A DNA stretch of 18,110 nucleotides from NCBI GenBank assembly GCA_045534775.1, contig JAZSKI010000036.1, positions 1 to 18,110 of the forward strand, given 5' to 3'. The DNA is from JAZOTK01 sp045534775 (GTDB taxonomy: Bacteria; Bacillota; Clostridia; RUG12999). The translations under genes were made by a program, and so were the position numbers. Below are positions 1 through 5,905 of the stretch, piece by piece; position 1 is the stretch's first letter; every line of letters begins with the position of its first letter. The notes under the pieces were generated by a model. The model did no database searches, was not told where the DNA came from, and worked only from the letters and a program-made list of their open reading frames with translations.

Positions 1-128
1 TTTTCAACATCATTTACATATGCTTTGTTACTACCAACATACAACGCTGTGTATTCTAATTCAGCAGCAAAAGCTGTCATCGAAAACAAACTGCATATGC
101 ACAACAATATTAAAATTACTTTTTTCAA
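1..128 (-). CDS. Exported stalk-domain (copper amine oxidase N-domain-like) protein, N-terminal part only
   Basis: Reading leftwards from a TTG start at 128-126, the first 42 codons are open and run off the window edge. A strong GGAGGTG ribosome binding site (140-134) sits 5 bases upstream and fixes the start. The product begins MKKVILILLCICSLF, a classic signal peptide ending around TAFA-AE, followed by LEYTALYVGSNKAYVNDVE. That continuation matches the opening of the many clostridial secreted proteins with copper amine oxidase N-terminal (stalk) domains, where the strand YVG/INGxKxxVNxxE begins the repeat. It follows the preceding gene with the stop codon overlapping this gene's ribosome binding site, so the two are co-transcribed. 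The function of the full protein cannot be judged because the rest is missing. Confidence 0.75.
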   Translation of the reverse strand, partial: MKKVILILLCICSLFSMTAFAAELEYTALYVGSNKAYVNDVE

Positions 129-139
129 ATGAACACCTC

Positions 140-682
140 CTACCTAAATACGTTTTCTATTGGTTCTGAGAAATCCATTTCTATAACTTTCAGTTTAAAT
201 TTTTCATAAACCTCTTCATTCGAAATACTACTTCCAGTTTGTTCGCCATTTTTCCACTCAATATATCCCAAGTAGTTATCATCTAACATAGCTCTCTCAT
301 ACTCGGTTTTATCTTGAATAAAATCTCCCATATAGTATTCTGGCAAACCAGCTGAAACGGTAATTTCGCAAATCTTGTTTTCCTCTTCAATTCTTAATAG
401 GGTAACTCTCTCATTACCACTTTTAAGTTTCGAACTCCATGCACGATATTTACCTGCTGTTCCAAGATTTTTTATTCCATCATACTCACATACGATAGCA
501 TCTTCCACTTTTTTTATTTCTCCATTCACTTCATAAGTTATGGTAAATGGAAATTCTCCGTATGTTATTTCAGGTTTTTCAGGTTCAGACATAAATAACG
601 AGAATGCTCCCGAAATCACAAAGATATATATCGCAATAATAATTGCGAACACTATAAGTAATATTAACAAACTTTTCTTCAT
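140..682 (-). CDS. Small membrane-anchored protein of unknown function in the Rhs toxin locus
   Basis: About 180 residues. I place the start at the ATG at 682-680 (protein MKKSLLILL...), because GAGGTGGG (692-685) lies directly upstream of it; an in-frame GTG at 694 would lie inside that site. Residues 1-30 form one long hydrophobic helix after two lysines, predicting an N-terminal membrane anchor with the rest outside the cell. The exported part is acidic and rich in Tyr, Glu and Lys, with no motif I recognise. It starts 15 bases after the upstream gene's stop and its own stop overlaps the next gene's ribosome binding site, so it is inside an operon downstream of the Rhs toxin tip. It could be a second immunity or accessory protein of that locus, but this rests only on position. 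Confidence 0.75.
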   Translation of the reverse strand: MKKSLLILLIVFAIIIAIYIFVISGAFSLFMSEPEKPEITYGEFPFTITYEVNGEIKKVEDAIVCEYDGIKNLGTAGKYRAWSSKLKSGNERVTLLRIEEENKICEITVSAGLPEYYMGDFIQDKTEYERAMLDDNYLGYIEWKNGEQTGSSISNEEVYEKFKLKVIEMDFSEPIENVFR

Positions 683-696
683 GTCCCACCTCACTT

Positions 697-1233
697 CTAT
701 TGCTCATTATTTCTCTTCCACTCATTAAAATCAGCTTCGTAGTAAAACCAATTTTCTATACCGAGCTTTTCGCATTTTGTTAAGAAATCTATTGAAGGTA
801 TTTCTCCACCAGTTACATAAGCAATTCCTTTCCCGACATCAAGGTTAGACCACAGTTGGAAGGATATGGTATCGCCATTTTTGCTTACAACTTGATATTT
901 TCTTTCTTTAAATATCTCATTCAACATTTCTACCAGATTAGAATCTTCAATCTTTTGTACACCTTCTATCCCATTTTCATCGTCACGCACATACCATGTC
1001 CCGAAGTTTCCATCATCATACACATAATCTACATTTTGAATGTTTATTTTAGAATATGATGTTACTTCAAGAGTTTTCGTAATGCGTAATATGGTATCAT
1101 AATTATCATCGAACTCTTTCTTAATCTTTTTATCCGTGGAATAATTTCCCTGTGATAGCTTGAACATCAAGAAGAATATGATAATAATAGCAACGAAGGC
1201 TAATATAATAAATATCAACTTTTTCTTACCCAT
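697..1233 (-). CDS. Membrane-anchored protein, candidate immunity protein for the Rhs toxin
   Basis: 178 residues from the ATG at 1233-1231 (MGKKKLIFIILAF...). The site AGGGAGGAA (1246-1238) lies just upstream and includes part of the Rhs stop codon (1247-1245), so this start is preferred over the TTG at 1260. Residues 5-25 are a hydrophobic anchor; the remainder (about 150 residues) is predicted extracytoplasmic and ends with an aromatic-rich tail (GIENWFYYEADFNEWKRNN). I recall similar tails in small proteins next to clostridial Rhs genes, but name no family. Its position directly after the toxin-bearing end of the Rhs gene, with translational coupling, is the usual place for an immunity protein in polymorphic toxin loci. 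The immunity role is inference from position; no motif proves it. Confidence 0.75.
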   Translation of the reverse strand: MGKKKLIFIILAFVAIIIIFFLMFKLSQGNYSTDKKIKKEFDDNYDTILRITKTLEVTSYSKINIQNVDYVYDDGNFGTWYVRDDENGIEGVQKIEDSNLVEMLNEIFKERKYQVVSKNGDTISFQLWSNLDVGKGIAYVTGGEIPSIDFLTKCEKLGIENWFYYEADFNEWKRNNEQ

Positions 1234-1244
1234 TGACTTCCTCC

Positions 1245-2462
1245 CTAATTTTTGTACCAATCAATTCCTTTTATTATATTGTCTTTATCTTCTTGTGAAT
1301 CAGCGCTTATAACAATACCTTTTATACCATTATAAATGCCTTTTGGTGTCAATTTAACACCATTAGCTGCAGCATCTCCCCCTTGCAACAAAATCGACTG
1401 AGAAAATCCAGCAGCGGTTCCTAAATAACCATAAGTTATATTGCCCAGTGCTTCTGGGGTTGTGATTGTACCGTATAACATTACTTGTGTTGAATAACTA
1501 CCGGGATAAGTACCTGCAGCAATAGTCTTGTTCCAATTATCCTCTAACTTAATATCCCAAGGTCCGCCTGTTTTAACTTGATCATAAAACCACTTGAAAT
1601 TATATTTATGATCTTTAAACGCACCTTTTGCATTAACCAAAGCGCTATTTATTGGAACACTCACATCTTTATACTGTTTTAGTCCTACTGTTGCTATTTC
1701 AATTCCAGCATCAATATCTGCTTTAGTTCGATATATTAATCCCAATGAAGCCCATGTTTGCGCACCAACAACGCCCCAATCAGCACCGACATTACCTAGT
1801 CCCTTTGCGTTCTTATACTTATTTACTGCATCAAGTGTTTTTTGACCAAAGTATCCATCAATTTCGCCAGAATAGTATCCTAAATATGCAAGTTCATTTT
1901 GAAGGACTTCAACATCTATATTATAAACTTTACTTGGTCCAATTCTATCATCATAATCAAACAGCCCAAATGGATCAACAAATAATATCGGATTATTACT
2001 ACAATATACATACCAGTTATAATTATCTTGAGCTGGATCCTCAGTGATGAATCTGCCTACACCTGCATCGTACATTCTTGCGCGAAGATAAATCAAACCA
2101 CTTTCGGAGTCTGTATATTCGCCACGATATCCAAATGGGTTGTATACTTCATTTTCCTGTGATTGATTTCCGTATGCGTCAAAGTCGTAGTTAGCTATCG
2201 TTGTACCAGAGCTATCAATAAGAATTGATACATTGCCATCTACGTTATAGAGGTAATACAAACCATCATCATTCTTTACAATCTCTATACCTCTGTAATA
2301 CTTATTCATACCATCTGCGGTTATTTCCTCTATTACATTGGCAACATCATAAACAAATGTAGTTGTTTCTCCGCCAACTGTTTTTGAATGTCCCACAAAT
2401 GTAATTTCATAACCCGATTTCTCATTAACAAATGCTGTTGCATAATTTATTGCATCCCACAT
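1245..2462 (-). CDS. Rhs-family polymorphic toxin, C-terminal fragment: Rhs core, peptidoglycan-binding domain, toxin-44-like tip
   Basis: 405 residues. Residues about 28-166 are the end of an Rhs/YD-repeat protein: NYDFDAYGNQ, then the Rhs-associated core RGEYTDSESGLIYLRARMYD and GRFITEDP (113-142), ending NPILFVDPFG (157-166), where the variable tip normally starts. Residues about 183-243 (VEVLQNELAYLGYYSGEIDG...) are a PG_binding_1 domain. Residues about 280-405 (WFYDQVKTGGPWDIK, ITYGYLGTAAGFSQ, IIKGIDWY) resemble the bacterial toxin 44 (Ntox44) domain as I remember it; this assignment is from memory. Full Rhs proteins exceed 1000 residues, so the filament part and export signal are absent. 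An in-frame stop lies about 33 bases upstream of the ATG, the ATG lacks a clear ribosome binding site, and residues 1-27 look like a piece of a lipase rather than Rhs. It may be a silent or orphan toxin tip, or a remnant. Confidence 0.85.
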   Translation of the reverse strand: MWDAINYATAFVNEKSGYEITFVGHSKTVGGETTTFVYDVANVIEEITADGMNKYYRGIEIVKNDDGLYYLYNVDGNVSILIDSSGTTIANYDFDAYGNQSQENEVYNPFGYRGEYTDSESGLIYLRARMYDAGVGRFITEDPAQDNYNWYVYCSNNPILFVDPFGLFDYDDRIGPSKVYNIDVEVLQNELAYLGYYSGEIDGYFGQKTLDAVNKYKNAKGLGNVGADWGVVGAQTWASLGLIYRTKADIDAGIEIATVGLKQYKDVSVPINSALVNAKGAFKDHKYNFKWFYDQVKTGGPWDIKLEDNWNKTIAAGTYPGSYSTQVMLYGTITTPEALGNITYGYLGTAAGFSQSILLQGGDAAANGVKLTPKGIYNGIKGIVISADSQEDKDNIIKGIDWYKN

Positions 2463-2472
2463 ATCAGCAGAT

Positions 2473-2666
2473 TTTGAACTTCGTTCAAAGCTAAATTATT
2501 CTGCTTCGCTCCATAGCTAAATAACTCCTTCGGAGTAGCTAAATTAAATTCGCTATTAGCTGACCGCAGGTCAATTTAGCTACAAAGTAATTTAGCGTGC
2601 GTCAGCACATTTAGCTCGCCGCCAGGCGAATTTAGCTGAATAGATTTAACATCCGTTAAATCTATT
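2473..2666. repeat. Array of short hairpins with AGCTAAATT / AATTTAGCT spacers
   Basis: Intergenic DNA upstream of the Rhs fragment consists of small perfect palindromes with 3-4 base loops: 2473-2489 (TTTGAAC/GTTCAAA), 2524-2536 (ACTCC/GGAGT), 2561-2573 (TGACC/GGTCA), 2597-2608 (GTGC/GCAC), 2616-2629 (TCGCC/GGCGA) and 2639-2666 (12-bp stem AATAGATTTAAC). They are separated by AGCTAAAT(T) on the left half (2489, 2515, 2537) and by its reverse complement (A)ATTTAGC(T) on the right half (2573, 2589, 2609, 2629), so the array is globally inverted around the hairpin at 2561-2573. No protein of useful length is encoded here. I do not recognise a named element. Confidence 0.85.
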
Positions 2667-2692
2667 ATACCAAAAACCATACAATTAGTCAA
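2664..2692 (-). promoter_or_regulatory. Sigma-A promoter reading into the hairpin array and Rhs fragment
   Basis: On the minus strand, TTGACT (2692-2687) and TATAAT (2669-2664) are separated by exactly 17 bases. Transcription would start near 2657, inside the 12-bp hairpin, so the hairpin array would form a leader of roughly 190 bases before the Rhs ORF at 2462. Confidence 0.8.
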
Positions 2693-2784
2693 TTCTAAAA
2701 ATGGTACTTTGCTTTAGATCTCGTGCTTTAATTTTAAATTTTGCCTTTTTCAAGCTTAATTCCATGATTATTTTTATAAAATAC

Positions 2785-2813
2785 TTGATTTTTTTGTTTT
2801 TATATGATACAAT
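2785..2813 (+). promoter_or_regulatory. Sigma-A promoter of rhaA
   Basis: TTGATT (2785-2790) and TACAAT (2808-2813) are spaced by 17 bases, with a TG extended -10 element at 2805-2806. The predicted start near 2820 gives a leader of about 25 bases before rhaA. No obvious operator palindrome or catabolite-repression site was seen beside it. Confidence 0.8.
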
Positions 2814-2844
2814 ATATTTAAACGACTATGAAAGGATGGTAACC

Positions 2845-4104
2845 ATGTATAATATTGAAAAAGGATATGAGGTTGCGAAGGAAATCTTTGCACAGTACGG
2901 TATAGATGTTGACCGCGCTATAGAAATCTGTGACAGCATTCCCCTTTCCGTACATTGCTGGCAAGGTGATGATGTAGGCGGATTTGAGAAAAAAGAAGGC
3001 GGTCTCACCGGCGGTATTCAGGCTACAGGTAACTATCCCGGTAAGGCACGCAATGCTGAGGAGCTTCGCAAGGATTTGGATATGGCTATGAAATACATAC
3101 CCGGCGAGAAGAAAATCAATGTTCACGCCAACTATCTTGAAGCTGATACCTTTGTTGACAGAAACGAAATTGAACCGCAGCACTATGATAACTGGGTAAA
3201 ATGGGCTGTTGAACGCGAAATGGGTCTTGATTTTAATCCTACATATTTTTCTCATCCCAAGAGCGATAACGGAACTTTATCCGCCGCTGATGAGGAAACC
3301 CGCGAGTTCTGGATTGAACACGGTATCAGATGCCGCCGTATAGGTGCATATTTTGCTGAAAAAACAGGTAAAACCTGTGTAATTAATCATTGGACACCGG
3401 ACGGTGATAAGGAAGTTCCGATGGATACTCTTTCACCCCGTCTCAGACTGAAGGACAGCTATGACCGGATTTTCGCCGCTACAAGTGATGTTAAAGGCGT
3501 TATGGACGGTATTGAATCCAAGGTGTTCGGTATCGGTGCAGAAAGCTTCACCGCCGGGTCTCACGAATTTTGTATGGGTTATGTAATGGATAAGAAAACC
3601 GACCATATTATTATGACTCTTGATACGGGTCACTATCATCCCACAGAAGTGGTATCTGCAAAGCTGGCTTCTGTATTTACCTTCTCTAAAAACGTGCTTC
3701 TTCACGTGTCCCGACCCATCCGCTGGGATTCCGACCACGTTGTGGCTTATGATGATGAAACACGTGCTATTATGGAAGAACTCGTAAGAATGGATAAATT
3801 AAACGATACCTTTATTGCAACCGATTTCTTTGATGCGTCCATCAACCGTCTTATGGCTTGGATTATCGGTCTGAGAAATACAAGAAAGGCTCTTCTTGCG
3901 GCTCTTCTTCAGCCTTCACAGACTCTGAAGAATTTAGAAAAGGACGGAGACGTTAGTGCTCGTCTTGCTTACTCTCAGGAATTTAAAGCTCTTCCCTTTG
4001 CGTTGGTTTGGGATTACTACTGTGCTAAGAAGGGTTGCGGCGTAGGTCTTGATTGGGTTGCTGATATTAAAGCTTACGAAAAAGACGTGCTTTCAAAAAG
4101 ATAA
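2845..4104 (+). CDS. rhaA: L-rhamnose isomerase
   Basis: 419 residues, the same length as the E. coli enzyme. RhaA converts L-rhamnose to L-rhamnulose in the cytoplasm, the first step of rhamnose catabolism, using divalent metal in a TIM barrel. Family hallmarks include SVHCWQGDDVGGFE (35-48), the metal and substrate region Glu233, Asp260, His263 (LDTGHYHPTE), and HVSRPIRWDSDH (287-298) with His287, Asp295 and Asp297 equivalent to the E. coli His294/Asp302/Asp304 ligands. The start at 2845 is chosen because AAAGGATGG (2831-2839) lies 5 bases upstream and it gives family length; the reading frame is open upstream to 2701 but that part is promoter DNA. No rhaB, rhaD or regulator is adjacent, so the rest of the pathway must lie elsewhere, or the enzyme serves another related sugar. 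Confidence 0.97.
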   Translation: MYNIEKGYEVAKEIFAQYGIDVDRAIEICDSIPLSVHCWQGDDVGGFEKKEGGLTGGIQATGNYPGKARNAEELRKDLDMAMKYIPGEKKINVHANYLEADTFVDRNEIEPQHYDNWVKWAVEREMGLDFNPTYFSHPKSDNGTLSAADEETREFWIEHGIRCRRIGAYFAEKTGKTCVINHWTPDGDKEVPMDTLSPRLRLKDSYDRIFAATSDVKGVMDGIESKVFGIGAESFTAGSHEFCMGYVMDKKTDHIIMTLDTGHYHPTEVVSAKLASVFTFSKNVLLHVSRPIRWDSDHVVAYDDETRAIMEELVRMDKLNDTFIATDFFDASINRLMAWIIGLRNTRKALLAALLQPSQTLKNLEKDGDVSARLAYSQEFKALPFALVWDYYCAKKGCGVGLDWVADIKAYEKDVLSKR

Positions 4105-4150
4105 CAAGAACCCAATATCGCAATCGAGGATTGCCATCGGGTCCGCGGAG

Positions 4151-4235
4151 CCCCGGTTTGCTTCTTGCAATAAAACCCCCATTGTCTGATTTCAGCAATG
4201 GGGGTTATTTTATGCGGAAGCAAACCGGGGTTTTT
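4151..4235. terminator. Nested bidirectional terminator between rhaA and tatD
   Basis: An inner perfect 11-bp stem (AACCCCCATTG 4174-4184 with CAATGGGGGTT 4196-4206) is flanked by an outer perfect 14-bp inverted repeat (CCCCGGTTTGCTTC 4151-4164 with GAAGCAAACCGGGG 4217-4230). The outer stem is followed by TTTTT on the plus strand; the inner stem is followed by TTATTTTAT on the plus strand and TTTTATT on the minus strand. It serves the convergent genes rhaA and tatD. Confidence 0.85.
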
Positions 4236-5000
4236 CTATATTCTGAAAACTCGTATTGCATTTTCTTTTGTAATTCTTGCAATTTCTTCTACTTTCATTC
4301 CCTTTATTTCCGCTATTTTTTCCGCTACCCTGCCCACATAAGCGGGGGTGTTGCGCTTACCTCTGAAGGGTACGGGTGTAAGGTAGGGGCTGTCTGTTTC
4401 TATTAAAATATGTTCAATAGGGATTTGTCTGACGGTTTCCACCGTCTTTACGGCGTTTTTAAAGGTGAGACTACCGCCTACGGCAATTACCATACCCATT
4501 TTCACAAGCTCTTTTGCCATTTCGGGACTGCCCGAAAAGCAATGCGTAACGCCGCCCGTTTTTTTAATATCAAATTTTCTGAGTATCTCAAGGCAATCAC
4601 CGTGGGCGTCTCTGTTGTGGATTATAAAGGGCATATCAAGGTCAGCCGACAGCTCCATCTGGCGGGTAAACCATTTCCTTTGATTTTCGCGTTTCGAGTT
4701 ATCGTAATAATAATCCAGACCTATCTCCCCTATGGCTTTCACCTTAGGATGTGCCGCAAGTGCCGCAAGCTTATCTATATCGGATTCCGTCATATCGTCC
4801 GTATCGTGAGGATGGACTCCTACCGCCGCATAGATAAAAGGATATTTCTCCGCCAGCTTTACACTTCTGCAGGAGGACGTTATATCCGCTCCGATGTTCA
4901 TGACCAGGCTGACACCGTTTTCAATTATTTCTGTCATAACCGCATCGCGGTCACCGTCATATTTTTCGTCATCTAAATGTGCATGAGAATCAAAATACAT
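4236..5000 (-). CDS. tatD: TatD-family metal-dependent hydrolase (3'-5' DNase family)
   Basis: 254 residues, normal for the family. TatD enzymes are cytoplasmic TIM-barrel metallo-hydrolases acting as 3'-5' exonucleases on damaged DNA/RNA. All metal-site positions are visible: His6 and His8 in FDSHAHLD, Glu92 in GEIGLDYYY, His128 in IIHNRDA, His153 in THCFSG, and Asp203 in ETDSPYL. The ATG at 5000-4998 is chosen since AGGAG lies 8 bases upstream; the neighbouring ATG at 5006 would be only 2 bases from it, and an extension to 5081 would overlap rsmA without a family match. It lies 46 bases after rsmA, probably in one operon with carB and rsmA, and ends just before the shared terminator. In Bacillus, tatD is likewise near rsmA and a YabE-type gene. 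Confidence 0.95.
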   Translation of the reverse strand: MYFDSHAHLDDEKYDGDRDAVMTEIIENGVSLVMNIGADITSSCRSVKLAEKYPFIYAAVGVHPHDTDDMTESDIDKLAALAAHPKVKAIGEIGLDYYYDNSKRENQRKWFTRQMELSADLDMPFIIHNRDAHGDCLEILRKFDIKKTGGVTHCFSGSPEMAKELVKMGMVIAVGGSLTFKNAVKTVETVRQIPIEHILIETDSPYLTPVPFRGKRNTPAYVGRVAEKIAEIKGMKVEEIARITKENAIRVFRI

Positions 5001-5046
5001 AAACATCTCTCCTGACGTGATTCCACTTTCAAAATGCGGATTACTG

Positions 5047-5904
5047 TCACAGCTTCCCGAATATATCCGAGAGGTCTGCAAAATTTTTAAGGGACAGCTT
5101 TTCGCCTCTTATGGTTTCGTTTAAGCCAAGGGTTTTCAGGGCTTCTGCTATTTTTTCTTTTGGAATACCAAGACCTGCCGATACGCCGTTTACGAAGGTT
5201 TTCCTTCGTTGGGCGAAGGAGGCTTTTACTAATTTAAAGAAAAATTCCGGGTTTTTCGGTGTAACTGAAGGTGTATCTAAAATATCAAGGCGAATCACCG
5301 CCGAAGATACCTTTGGTGGCGGTACGAAAAATTCCGGTGGTACTACTGTTAAAATCTCGGTTTTACAGTAATACTGTACGGCTACGGAAAGTGCCGCAAA
5401 ATCGCGACTGCCTTCTTTTGCCGCCATACGTTGGGCTACTTCTTTTTGTACCATTACGGTGATACTTGAAAAAAGGTGTCTGTTTTCAAGCAGGTTCATT
5501 ATAATGGGTGTGGTGATATAGTAAGGCAGATTTGCCGCTACCTTGACCTTTTCATCGCCGAACTGTTCACTGCACAGCTTCTGTATATCGGTTTTCATAA
5601 TATCGTCGTTGATTACCGTTATATTATCATATTCCTGCAGGGTATAGTCAAGCACGGGGAGGAGTTTTTTATCCACCTCCACCGTTACTACCTTTTCCGC
5701 ATTTTCCGCCAGCTTCGCCGTAAGCACGCCTATTCCCGGACCGATTTCCAGCACCTTGGTATTACTGTCAATACCGCTACCGAAAACTATGGTATCAATA
5801 GTTTCAGCGGAGGTGAGGAAATTCTGTCCCAGGGATTTGGCAAAGGTTTTGCCGAAGCGTTGCATAATGGCACGTATTTCTTTTATATCCGTTAAATTCA
5901 CCAT
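5047..5904 (-). CDS. rsmA: 16S rRNA (adenine1518-N6/adenine1519-N6)-dimethyltransferase
   Basis: 285 residues. RsmA (KsgA) transfers four methyl groups from S-adenosylmethionine to two adjacent adenines in the 3' terminal hairpin of 16S rRNA during late 30S maturation. Visible motifs are KSLGQNFL (23-30), the SAM-binding EIGPGIGVLT (53-62), the acidic VEVD (75-78) and the catalytic NLPYYIT (125-131), followed by FVPPPKVSSAV and the C-terminal helical domain. The ATG at 5904 follows the carB stop (5908-5906) after a single base, and the ribosome binding site is weak (GCGAGA), so translation is probably coupled to carB. Loss of this enzyme gives kasugamycin resistance in known bacteria. Confidence 0.97.
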   Translation of the reverse strand: MVNLTDIKEIRAIMQRFGKTFAKSLGQNFLTSAETIDTIVFGSGIDSNTKVLEIGPGIGVLTAKLAENAEKVVTVEVDKKLLPVLDYTLQEYDNITVINDDIMKTDIQKLCSEQFGDEKVKVAANLPYYITTPIIMNLLENRHLFSSITVMVQKEVAQRMAAKEGSRDFAALSVAVQYYCKTEILTVVPPEFFVPPPKVSSAVIRLDILDTPSVTPKNPEFFFKLVKASFAQRRKTFVNGVSAGLGIPKEKIAEALKTLGLNETIRGEKLSLKNFADLSDIFGKL

Positions 5905-5905
5905 A

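Noticed and set aside
2473..2666. CRISPR array
   Set aside because: Repeats are only 8-9 bases, the spacers are themselves palindromes, units are irregular in length, and no cas gene is near.
2701..2844. Upstream extension of rhaA to an ATG at 2701
   Set aside because: The extension covers the promoter (2785-2813), is hydrophobic low-complexity sequence, and has no family counterpart; the 2845 start has the ribosome binding site and the exact family length.
4410..4976. Long open frame (188 codons) on the plus strand inside tatD, with similar long antisense frames over carB, rsmA and rhaA
   Set aside because: They lie opposite conserved genes, follow their codon structure, and show no motif or ribosome binding site.
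5001..5081. Extension of tatD to 5081 overlapping rsmA
   Set aside because: No TatD similarity before MYFDSHAH, and the ribosome binding site points to the ATG at 5000.
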